Under the pieces are notes generated by a model. That model had not been told where the DNA came from. It saw only the letters and a list, made by a program, of their open reading frames with translations, and searched no databases. Shown in pieces: positions 8,141 to 14,483 of a DNA stretch of 34,459 nucleotides. Made by a program: the position numbers and the translations under genes. Numbering within the stretch: position 1 is the stretch's first letter; each line of letters begins with the position of its first letter. The stretch lies in assembly GCA_017887445.1 (NCBI GenBank), contig JAGHIA010000118.1, positions 1-34,459 of the forward strand, given 5' to 3'. This DNA comes from Fusicatenibacter sp. Its GTDB lineage: Bacteria > Bacillota > Clostridia > Lachnospirales > Lachnospiraceae.

Positions 8141-8542
8141 TCAGGTGCGTTTGATGAATTTTGTACTGCATTTCGGACAGCGGATCTCAATGGTTCCTTT
8201 TCCTTTCGGCACCCGGACCTTCTGCCGGCAGTGGGGGCAGCGGAAATAAGCATAATTTTTGTCTTTGTGGGTCCGTGAGCCGCCGCGGAAGATGCCGATT
8301 ACCCGGTCTTTCAGTTCCATGAATTTGTCGTTTTCCGCCAGGCGTTTGGAGTGGTTTCTGGAAAACATGCGGAAGTAGCACCATACAAGAAGCGCTACCG
8401 ACAGAAAGTAGATCAGATTGCTCCTGGTGAACAGTCCGATCACCATAAGGATCACTGCAGTCCACAGGGAAAAGTTTCCCAGCGGGTCCATGCCATATCG
8501 GCCGTACATGAGGTTTGACAGCCAGTCTCTGAGTTTGTTCAT
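8141..8542 (-). CDS. Small membrane protein with C-terminal zinc ribbon
   Basis: 133 residues. Two hydrophobic segments lie at about 26-40 and 42-58 (LWTAVILMVIGLF, then LIYFLSVALLVWCYF). A cytoplasmic zinc ribbon follows with CPHC (about 103-106) and CPKC (about 123-126), the CxxC-x16-CxxC spacing of rubredoxin-like ribbons. It is the first gene of the three-gene operon with DUF5685 and the J protein. A good -10 (TATAAT on the minus strand, 8571-8566) lies 24 bp upstream, without a clear -35. The role is unknown; it may anchor a protein-quality-control or assembly complex at the membrane. Confidence 0.8.
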   Translation of the reverse strand: MNKLRDWLSNLMYGRYGMDPLGNFSLWTAVILMVIGLFTRSNLIYFLSVALLVWCYFRMFSRNHSKRLAENDKFMELKDRVIGIFRGGSRTHKDKNYAYFRCPHCRQKVRVPKGKGTIEIRCPKCSTKFIKRT

Positions 8543-8653
8543 ATTGTTTACACATCCTTCATTTTATTATACCTAATACTGTAGCGCGTTTATGCGGGAA
8601 ATTCAATGTTCTTGTAATTAATTTTTTCTAAATTTTATGTGTGGAAGGCGGAC

Positions 8654-8914
8654 GAAAGCAGGCCAGGGCCGGCGGCTTGTGTGTCTGGCGGCGCTGTGGG
8701 GAGGCGGAAAATCTAAGCGTCCCGCAGGCGTTCCGGACGGGGACCGGCGCGATTCACCAGGAAATCTTTATGATTTCCCGGTTCAGCGCGCCTCAGGCTC
8801 AGGACATGAAGTCCTTCGTCTGCCCCGTCCGGAACGCCTGCGGGACGCTAAGATTTTCTCACCTCCCCACAGATGCCCGCCAGACACACAAGCCGCCGGC
8901 CCTGGCCTGCTTTC
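8654..8914. repeat. Long palindromic repeat family A, copy 2 (about 90-bp arms, branched core)
   Basis: The left arm begins at 8654; its first 38 bases are the exact reverse complement of 8877-8914, and 27 more inner bases (about 8715-8741) also pair perfectly with 8824-8850. The core folds into two sub-hairpins: GGCGCG (8746-8751) with CGCGCC (8787-8792) enclosing GGAAATC/GATTTCC, and GGAC/GTCC around 8802-8814. It lies between the zinc-ribbon and GNAT genes. Open frames across it have no ribosome binding sites of note and merely follow the palindrome. Confidence 0.9.
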
Positions 8915-9033
8915 TGGTTGCCTTCTTTGGCGATTTGTTGTGGGTGACGGTTTCGAAAAAATGAGGTGCGTGGGGACAGGCGGTGGCACGAAAGTAATAA
9001 GAGTTTGACCGTTGACTGGATCGGCTGGCTTTG

Positions 9034-9501
9034 CTATCTCTCTGGTAATTCCATTTCATCATTCATTGTTACAAATCCATACTTTTCATACAATGGCCGC
9101 CCCATATCAGTTGCTTCTAATGAAATAGCTGTAATACCCTTGCTTTTAGTATCTCTAATCAGCATATCTAATGTTTTGTAAGCAATTCCCAATCTTCTAT
9201 ATTCAGGATTCGTATACATGTTCATAATATAAGCCTTGTTTCCACTTGGATTGTGGTAAGTCGGCATTACCTGAAAAAAACTAACACCACCAGCCCCTAC
9301 AAAACGATTTTCATCAAAAACCAAATATGCAATATGCGAGCCATTACCAAGAGCTTTTTGATAATAATTATAAGATTGTTTTTCAACTTCACTCATATCA
9401 GTATCAACAGAAAGTTTATTCGCTGCTCTTAATACCTCTATTCTTGTTTCTGTTAATAGATCTATATCTTCAAGCGTTGCTTTCTTGTATGTTAAATTCA
9501 T
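9034..9501 (-). CDS. GNAT family N-acetyltransferase
   Basis: 155 residues covering a complete GNAT fold. It transfers an acetyl group from acetyl-CoA to an amine on a small molecule or protein. Motif A is IMNMYTNPEYRRLGIAYKTLDMLI, with the R-R-x-G-I/x-A pyrophosphate loop at about residues 107-112; motif B follows as AISLEATDMGRPLYEKYGF. The gene is clearly more AT-rich than its neighbours, a sign of recent acquisition. Upstream are an extended -10 promoter and a long leader hairpin; GCAGGAGAG gives a good ribosome binding site. The substrate is unknown; related proteins are often listed as putative drug-modifying or housekeeping acetyltransferases. Confidence 0.88.
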   Translation of the reverse strand: MNLTYKKATLEDIDLLTETRIEVLRAANKLSVDTDMSEVEKQSYNYYQKALGNGSHIAYLVFDENRFVGAGGVSFFQVMPTYHNPSGNKAYIMNMYTNPEYRRLGIAYKTLDMLIRDTKSKGITAISLEATDMGRPLYEKYGFVTMNDEMELPER

Positions 9502-9525
9502 ATCGTATTCTCTCCTGCAAATCCC

Positions 9526-9570
9526 AAATGAACAAAATCGCTGCGCGACGGCCTGCGATTTTGTTCATTT
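9526..9570 (-). promoter_or_regulatory. 16-bp perfect leader hairpin upstream of the GNAT gene
   Basis: AAATGAACAAAATCGC (9526-9541) is the exact reverse complement of 9555-9570, with a 13-nt GC-rich loop. It lies between the predicted transcription start (about 9581) and the ATG at 9501, so it forms in the mRNA leader, ending about 24 nt from the start codon. It could control translation or be an operator. Confidence 0.65.
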
Positions 9571-9587
9571 ACTTTTTTATTACTTTC

Positions 9588-9616
9588 ATTCTACCACAAT
9601 TCCGAAAGCGTGGAAA
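9588..9616 (-). promoter_or_regulatory. Extended -10 promoter for the GNAT gene
   Basis: On the minus strand TTTCCA (9616-9611), a 17-bp spacer, and TGG-TAGAAT (-10 at 9593-9588 with the upstream TG). The T-rich stretch before the hairpin is the expected initial transcribed region. Confidence 0.5.
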
Positions 9617-9658
9617 CAGAGAGTTTGCCAGGCTGGTTTCCTACCTTTCGGGCCTGTG

Positions 9659-9731
9659 GGCATCCGGCCCATCGCAAGGCGATTATCAATGGATGGATGC
9701 CGTAACTGCTCAGCTGGCTGGATAGTTACGG
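9659..9731 (+). repeat. Structured intergenic repeat family D, partial copy 3
   Basis: GGCATCC (9659-9665) pairs with GGATGCC (9695-9701), extended by CCAT/ATGG inside; CCGTAACT (9700-9707) pairs with AGTTACGG (9724-9731). Aligned without gaps to the reverse strand of 18590-18660, about two thirds of 70 bases agree by hand count, including CATCGC, TGGA and the GCTGGCT block. The rest of the 9502-9962 gap holds no gene that I can support. Confidence 0.6.
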
Positions 9732-9857
9732 TGAATAATATAGGATGGGCGGGATGGAGCGGGAAAAGAGTGGCGTTAGGAGTGAATCTGTGTTAGAGTA
9801 GAAGTGTCTGTAGTTGAGAATTTTCAAACACACGCTGGCTGTTTTATGTTTTAGGAT

Positions 9858-9907
9858 GATGCCGGGGTCAAAAGCTGGTAGCCGCGGAAGGGTTCCGCCC
9901 CGACATC
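9858..9907 (+). promoter_or_regulatory. Nested hairpin in the leader region of the membrane protein-HAD operon
   Basis: GATGCCGGGG (9858-9867) pairs with CCCCGACATC (about 9898-9907) with one mismatch, enclosing GCGGAA (9884-9889) with TTCCGC (9893-9898). It ends about 55 bp upstream of the ATG at 9963. It may be a structured 5' UTR element or another small repeat; I do not recognise a riboswitch class. Confidence 0.45.
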
Positions 9908-9962
9908 TTTATGATGTATGAATGTGCGAAATTGTACTTATAGGAAATGAGGTGAATGAGAA

Positions 9963-10187
9963 ATGTTGAAAAGGATTGGTGCGATGGCGGCGATCGTGGT
10001 TTTGCTGGGGTTTGTGGTGGCGGCTTTGGTTTTTTCTTTTATTGACGCGCCGTGGGCGGGGCAGGCGTTGGCGGCTTCGTTGTTTTGCGCCATCGTTGTT
10101 CCTGTTTTTATTTATGTTATGCTGCTGGTGGCTAAGGTGCTGCGGGGCAGGGGCGCTGACAAAAAGGATGGTAAGAAGGAGGAATGA
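9963..10187 (+). CDS. Small two-helix membrane protein
   Basis: 74 residues with two strongly hydrophobic stretches (about 7-27 and 37-58) and a basic tail ending KKDGKKEE. AGGTG lies about 11 bases before the ATG. Its stop overlaps the alternative start of the HAD gene and it contains the HAD ribosome binding site (AAGGAGG, 10176-10182), so the two genes form one operon. I recognise no family. The GTG/GCG-rich bias and hydrophobic pattern support it being a real gene rather than chance. Confidence 0.65.
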   Translation: MLKRIGAMAAIVVLLGFVVAALVFSFIDAPWAGQALAASLFCAIVVPVFIYVMLLVAKVLRGRGADKKDGKKEE

Positions 10188-10192
10188 GTTTT

Positions 10193-10816
10193 ATGCTGAG
10201 AAAGACAGACTGTATAGATACGATCGTATTTGACGTGGGAAATGTTCTTGTGGATTGGGATTATATGGGATATCTGGAGGGACTTGGTTTCTCCAGTGAG
10301 GTGCGGGAGGCTGTGGCGAACGTTGTGTTTCGCAATCCGGTGTGGAATTCTCTGGATCGTGGAACGATTTCTCTGGAGGAGGCAGTGGCGGACTGTATCC
10401 GCAATGCGCCGGAGTATGAGCGGGAGATCCGGACTGTATTTGACGGGTGTGAGGACTGTATCCATCTGTTTCCTTATGCAGTGGACTGGGTGCGTTCGCT
10501 GAAGGAGCGTGGGTACCGGGTTCTGATCCTGTCCAATTATTCGGAATTTCTTTTTGAAAAAACCAGGGACCGGATGGATTTTCTTCCGCTGATGGACGGG
10601 ACTTTGTTTTCTTTCCGTTATAAGATGGTGAAACCGGAGCCGGATATTTACCGTAAGCTCATCGAACTGTTCCAGCTGGCGCCGGAGCGTACGGTTTTTA
10701 TCGATGACAGAAAGGAAAACGTGGATGCCGCCGCGGCATTCGGAATCCATCCGATCCAGTTTTTCGGATATGAGGACGCAAAAGCGCAGCTGAGAAAACT
10801 TGACTGCAGCATTTAA
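10193..10816 (+). CDS. HAD-IA hydrolase, YihX-like sugar-phosphate phosphatase
   Basis: 207 residues. Motif I is FDVGNVLVDW (Asp14 nucleophile, DxG form), motif II is VLILSNYSEF, motif III the Lys in KMVKPEPDIY, motif IV FIDDRKENVDAA. This combination matches the YihX/HAD-IA group, which dephosphorylates small sugar phosphates such as glucose 1-phosphate; the exact substrate is not certain here. An in-frame ATG at 10184 lies only one base from AAGGAGG, so I prefer the ATG at 10193 with a 10-base spacing. It follows the small membrane protein and ends just before the BlaI promoter, so it is not part of that regulon. Confidence 0.87.
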   Translation: MLRKTDCIDTIVFDVGNVLVDWDYMGYLEGLGFSSEVREAVANVVFRNPVWNSLDRGTISLEEAVADCIRNAPEYEREIRTVFDGCEDCIHLFPYAVDWVRSLKERGYRVLILSNYSEFLFEKTRDRMDFLPLMDGTLFSFRYKMVKPEPDIYRKLIELFQLAPERTVFIDDRKENVDAAAAFGIHPIQFFGYEDAKAQLRKLDCSI

Positions 10817-10819
10817 TGG

Positions 10820-10872
10820 TTGACAATACCTCCCTACAGGTGTAGTATGGAATTAGAAAACTACAGTTGTAG
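10820..10872 (+). promoter_or_regulatory. blaI/mecI-type promoter with two CTACAnnTGTAG operators
   Basis: -35 TTGACA (10820-10825), 17-bp spacer, -10 TAGTAT (10843-10848). Operator 1, CTACAGGTGTAG (10834-10845), covers the spacer and part of the -10; operator 2, CTACAGTTGTAG (10861-10872), runs into the ribosome binding site AGGGAGG. TACAnnTGTA is the core bound by BlaI/MecI/CopY repressors, so the operon is very likely autoregulated. Confidence 0.88.
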
Positions 10873-10884
10873 GGAGGTTTCTTT

Positions 10885-11250
10885 ATGAACACGTTATCAG
10901 AAGCAGAATGGGCGGTTATGGAGGTTTTGTGGGAGCAAAACGGCTGTGCGCTGGGGGAGATTTCCCGGCTGCTTGCAGACTCTATGGGATGGCGGCAGAA
11001 TACGGTTTACACTTACCTTACGAGAATGGAGAAAAAGGGACTGGTGCGTATCGACAAATCCGCCGCGCCTCACCGGTACTATTTTGGTGTCAGCCGGGAA
11101 GTCTGCGCCAGGGCGGAGCGTTCGTCTTTGCTCAGCAAGGTTTACAAAGGCGCCGCGGGAGAGCTGATCTGCGCTTTTCTTAAGGAGTCAAAGATTTCCC
11201 CGGAGGAGCGGAAAAAACTGCGGCAGATGCTGGACGACATGGAGGTCTGA
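10885..11250 (+). CDS. blaI: BlaI/MecI/CopY family transcriptional repressor
   Basis: 121 residues, the full length of the family. The N-terminal winged helix (LSEAEWAVMEVLWEQ...GEISRLL...WRQNTVYTYLTRMEKKGLV) binds CTACAnnTGTAG dyads as a dimer; the C-terminal third (from about residue 80) is the helical dimerisation domain that is cleaved in classical systems. It lies directly upstream of a BlaR1-like sensor protease gene, the standard arrangement for antibiotic- or cell-wall-stress-induced derepression. Two matching operators lie in its own promoter. Whether it also represses the nearby PBP gene is open, since that gene is read together with recO. Confidence 0.92.
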   Translation: MNTLSEAEWAVMEVLWEQNGCALGEISRLLADSMGWRQNTVYTYLTRMEKKGLVRIDKSAAPHRYYFGVSREVCARAERSSLLSKVYKGAAGELICAFLKESKISPEERKKLRQMLDDMEV

Positions 11251-11277
11251 CGATCAGCTTCCAAATCTACCATTATC

Positions 11278-11294
11278 GACGCAGTAACTGCGTC
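11278..11294 (+). promoter_or_regulatory. Small hairpin just upstream of the BlaR1 ribosome binding site
   Basis: GACGCAG-TAA-CTGCGTC is a perfect 7-bp stem ending about three bases before AAAGGGGA. It could lower BlaR1 translation relative to BlaI. Too short to be a terminator, and no T-run follows. Confidence 0.4.
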
Positions 11295-11308
11295 AGAAAG
11301 GGGAACGG

Positions 11309-13393
11309 ATGAAAAATATCTGGGAATTTCTTCTGCAGACCATGGAGGTTTCCTGGGCGGCGTTGTTTCTTCTGATTTTGAAACGGCTGCTGGCCGATAA
11401 GCTGTCGCCGCGATGGCAGTACGGCATCTGGAGCCTGTTTTTTGTACGTCTTCTGGTACCGGCAGGCTGGACGGGACGGTATCTGCTGACGGTTCCGGCC
11501 GTCCTCCTTCAGACGTTGCAGGACGGTGCGGAACCGCTTTTGTCCTCCCGGTTTTCCACGGCTTACGTCCCTGTGCGGATATCTTTGGGGCTTCCGTGGC
11601 TTGCGGGAAGGCCGGAAAGTCCCACGGACTGGCTGTTCGTTCTCTATCTGGCCGGCGTGGTGTTCTTTCTTGTGCGGTATGCCCTTTCCTATCTTTTTCT
11701 GCGGCTGCTCCTTAAAAACGCTCAGCCGGTGTCTGCCGGTTTCCAGGCGCGGCTGGACGCGCTGTGCGGCAGCTTTCACCTGCGCGGCTGCCGGGCCGTG
11801 ATTTTGTCAAAACTTCCCTCCGCTTTTATCTGCGGCGTGTTCGCTCCGGTGCTGGCGCTGCCGTCGGAGGAGACGGACGATAAGATCCTGCTCCATGAAC
11901 TGCTGCACCTGCGTTCCCGGGACGCGCTGCAGAGTATTGTCTGGACAGTGTTCTGTTCGGTTCACTGGTGCAATCCGTTTCTCCGGTATGTGTTTCGCCG
12001 GATTGGAAACGATCTGGAATCCCTCTGTGACCAGCGGGTCCTGGAACGGCTGACCGGCGAGGAGCGGCGCAGATACGGCGAGCTTTTGCTGACCATGACC
12101 AACGACCGGTATCCCCGCGCGCCGGGTACGACCTCTCTTTCCAACGGCGGAAAGAATATCCGCCGCAGGATTGCCGCCATCGCCCGTTTCCGCAGATATC
12201 CCGCCGGCATGGGGCTGGTTTCCGTATGTATCGGAATCTCCCTGCTCCTCCCGCTGCTGTGCGGCGTCTCTTTCGTCACACTGCCCGGATGTGGCCGGCT
12301 CTCGGGCATTTCCGGTGAAACCTTCTCTGCCAGAACTTCTCCCAGCCAGTCTTTAAGCGTTTCCCCGAACTTGGGCAATACCGCACAACCCAGCAATGGT
12401 GTGCATATTTCCCTGCAGGACCGCCGGTTTTCGCCAAGTCTTTCCGCCGCCCGGCTGGTGCGCTGTACCACGGCGGCAGGCGCCATGGATACCTTCGCCA
12501 AAGGATTGATGCTGGCAAATCCAATCTGGCTGACGGCGGCAGGCTCCGAACTGGAACAGGCACAGATTGCCCGGCTTCTTGACACGGTCCAGACCGAAAA
12601 TCTCTGTTTCACAGGGGATTACTATATTTACAATCCCATGCTCCAGGAGGACGGCAGCTGGCAGTTTCTTTTCGTGTTTCCTTCGGCGGGACAGATTGCG
12701 GATACTGCTGGGGAGGCCCTGTGCTATTATGTGTTCCCCGCCTCACTGGATGAAAAGGAAGACGGCAGCTGGACCGTGGCCGCGTCCGGGGCATACACGG
12801 CAGTCTGTGCCCAAACCTTCCCATCCGGCGCATACGGCAACGACGCTCTGCCGGTGATGACCACCGTAAAGGAAGGAGAAACCGGCACATTTACACAGTT
12901 CCGCCAGCTGGTGTATACGGTCCAGCAGTCCCCGGAGAGCATTCCTGCTTCCTCCGGAACCGCCGGACCATTCCAGGGGGCCTCCGCTGTCTGGTCTCAG
13001 AACATGTATTCCAGCAGCGTATCCGCTCCCGATACCGGCGCAGTGTTTTCTTTCGCGTATCAGACCTGGCAGTTCCTTTGGGAGGCGGACGAAACATTTT
13101 CTCCTCTTGCCGGGTGCTCCCGCGCACAACTGCAGGTCACACTCACCGACGAAGCCTCTGACGGGTCTGACGGCGCCTATCAGCCGCCTCCGGACTGGAG
13201 CAGCACACAGTCTGACAACCATTTTTCCGTCAGCGGCAGTCCGTCCTCCGACGCCTGGACGGGAAGCCTGTCCACCGGCGGCGGAAGCTCCTTTGACTGG
13301 TCCGGCTCCTCCATTCCTTTGCCGGATACAAAAATCTGCAGGCTGTACATCGCTTTCGACGGCAGCCTGCAGGAATATATGGTATTTCCGTAA
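11309..13393 (+). CDS. BlaR1/MecR1-like M56 family sensor metalloprotease
   Basis: 694 residues. The N-terminal half is a membrane M56 peptidase: hydrophobic segments at about 10-25, 35-55, 105-130, the zinc-binding HELLH (His196-Glu197-His200) followed by LRSRD, and another membrane segment near 300-320. In known systems ligand binding outside activates the protease, which removes the BlaI repressor. The extracellular C-terminal region (about 325-694) is not the penicillin-binding sensor of BlaR1: I see no SxxK/KTG set. Instead it has a Ser/Pro/Gly-rich end (about 615-670) and unrecognised beta-rich sequence. So this is a BlaR1-type protease with a different sensing domain. It follows blaI by 58 bp. 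Confidence 0.87.
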   Translation: MKNIWEFLLQTMEVSWAALFLLILKRLLADKLSPRWQYGIWSLFFVRLLVPAGWTGRYLLTVPAVLLQTLQDGAEPLLSSRFSTAYVPVRISLGLPWLAGRPESPTDWLFVLYLAGVVFFLVRYALSYLFLRLLLKNAQPVSAGFQARLDALCGSFHLRGCRAVILSKLPSAFICGVFAPVLALPSEETDDKILLHELLHLRSRDALQSIVWTVFCSVHWCNPFLRYVFRRIGNDLESLCDQRVLERLTGEERRRYGELLLTMTNDRYPRAPGTTSLSNGGKNIRRRIAAIARFRRYPAGMGLVSVCIGISLLLPLLCGVSFVTLPGCGRLSGISGETFSARTSPSQSLSVSPNLGNTAQPSNGVHISLQDRRFSPSLSAARLVRCTTAAGAMDTFAKGLMLANPIWLTAAGSELEQAQIARLLDTVQTENLCFTGDYYIYNPMLQEDGSWQFLFVFPSAGQIADTAGEALCYYVFPASLDEKEDGSWTVAASGAYTAVCAQTFPSGAYGNDALPVMTTVKEGETGTFTQFRQLVYTVQQSPESIPASSGTAGPFQGASAVWSQNMYSSSVSAPDTGAVFSFAYQTWQFLWEADETFSPLAGCSRAQLQVTLTDEASDGSDGAYQPPPDWSSTQSDNHFSVSGSPSSDAWTGSLSTGGGSSFDWSGSSIPLPDTKICRLYIAFDGSLQEYMVFP

Positions 13394-13431
13394 CACTGTT
13401 ACATACATTTTTGAAAGGAAGGTGACGATTT

Positions 13432-14010
13432 ATGAGACCGGACTCCTATTTGGAAGCGCTGACGCGTATGGCCTGGGCCTATCTTTTTCTCTGTATCGAT
13501 TTTTCTCTGAACCTGGGTCCATGCTCCGTCAATCTGCTGCCCGACTGGCTGGGATTTCTCCTGATTTTTTATTCGCTGCCGCTGCTCCAAGAGCAGAAAC
13601 CTACCGCCGCCCTTTTAAAGCCTCCAGCCATACTCCTTGGTGTCTGTGACGTAGTGTTCTGGATCCTGGAATCCTTTTTGGGAATCACAGACTTTCTGAC
13701 GCTGGTCCAGCTGATCTGCTCAGCGCTCACCATGTATTTCAATTTTCAGCTTTTCACAGACCTGGCGTCCATCGCCGCAGACCATGGCCTTTCCCACCAT
13801 GCCAGAAGCCTGCGGCGGGTACGCTCTGCCGTCACCATTTACGCGGCGGTATTTTCTGTCACCCTGCAGCTGTACCCGCTGGACACACTCTCCACAATGG
13901 CGGCGGCACTCCTGACCGTTGGAACAATGTGCCTCACCGTCTGGTTCGTCTCGTCGCTATTTCTGTTCCGGAACGCGGAGCGGTCCCGGATGTTTTATGA
14001 AGCTTCGTAA
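13432..14010 (+). CDS. Polytopic membrane protein of unknown function
   Basis: 192 residues with about five hydrophobic segments (roughly 12-27, 33-52, 62-82, 88-110, 132-185 containing two). Ribosome binding site GGAAGG lies before the ATG. It follows the BlaR1 gene by 38 bp, so it is probably the third gene of that operon. The mix of short amphipathic loops and a conserved-looking LLPDWLGFLLIFYSLPLL segment resembles small membrane proteins often found beside M56 genes in Clostridia, but I assign no function. Its 3' end overlaps the convergent gene by 16 bp. Confidence 0.75.
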   Translation: MRPDSYLEALTRMAWAYLFLCIDFSLNLGPCSVNLLPDWLGFLLIFYSLPLLQEQKPTAALLKPPAILLGVCDVVFWILESFLGITDFLTLVQLICSALTMYFNFQLFTDLASIAADHGLSHHARSLRRVRSAVTIYAAVFSVTLQLYPLDTLSTMAAALLTVGTMCLTVWFVSSLFLFRNAERSRMFYEAS

Positions 14011-14402
14011 ATAAGCTCGTATTCCCCATCGTCTCCGGTCACCCGGTAAACGTTCCAGCCTTCCGGGTCAAATTCTTCCCCCAGCTGGGCGGTCACACTG
14101 CGGCGGCTGTTTATGCGGAGCGTGATAAAGCAGTCCTCGTCCCCGGACAGATCCACGGAAAAATATGCCTCTGTCCCGGGACTCATATAGCGGCTGCTTA
14201 CCGCCTCCCGCCAGCCGCCGTCTTTTCCGCAGCTTACGGTGATTCCGTAAAGGGCATCCCCGGAATCATTCTCTATCACAAGATTGCAGCCGTCCCGCTC
14301 CAGTGCCGCCATGTTTCCTTCGCTGACCGCCCATGCGGCCGCACCGCCTGCCAGCGCGCCTGCCGCAACAGTACACACCAGCGCCGCTACCCATTTTTTC
14401 AT
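13995..14402 (-). CDS. Small secreted or membrane-anchored protein of unknown function
   Basis: 135 residues. It starts MKKWVAALVCTVAAGALAGG, a signal peptide or N-terminal anchor (basic start, hydrophobic core). The mature part is acidic and beta-rich (LVIENDSGDALYGITVSCG; YFSVDLSGDEDCFITLRI), like small extracytoplasmic beta domains. I prefer the second ATG (14402) since GGAGAG then lies 8 bases away. It lies downstream of the PBP gene on the same strand and may be co-transcribed with it through a repeat-containing 80-bp gap. No family recognised. Confidence 0.7.
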   Translation of the reverse strand: MKKWVAALVCTVAAGALAGGAAAWAVSEGNMAALERDGCNLVIENDSGDALYGITVSCGKDGGWREAVSSRYMSPGTEAYFSVDLSGDEDCFITLRINSRRSVTAQLGEEFDPEGWNVYRVTGDDGEYELIYEAS

Positions 14403-14445
14403 ACTCATCTCTCCATTTCTTTTGTGTCACAGGGCAAAAGAGTCG

Positions 14446-14482
14446 CAACAGTTCAACTCGCAGTTTTCAAACACGCTCTCAT
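14446..14482. repeat. Repeat fragments of families C and B in the PBP-downstream gap
   Basis: CGCAACAGTTCAACTCG resembles the TAACAGTTCAG core of family C and is followed directly by GTTTTCAAACACGCTCTC, the outer tip of family B. The two family ends are fused here. Confidence 0.5.
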
Positions 14483-14483
14483 T

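Noticed and set aside
7266-8249. A 327-codon plus-strand open frame opposite DUF5685
   Set aside because: No recognisable domain and no ribosome binding site; the minus-strand genes are coupled and show family hallmarks.
8637-9008. Open reading frames (up to 123 codons) across the long palindrome, similar to a frame at 1-200
   Set aside because: They follow the palindrome and its core, lack conserved start or ribosome binding context, and the two copies agree better as folded DNA than as protein. Both frames remaining open is explained by the GC-rich core.
9840-9960. A tRNA or known riboswitch in the GCCGGGGTCAAAAG region
   Set aside because: No cloverleaf with a TTC-type arm can be drawn and no known aptamer core is recognisable; only nested stems are supported.
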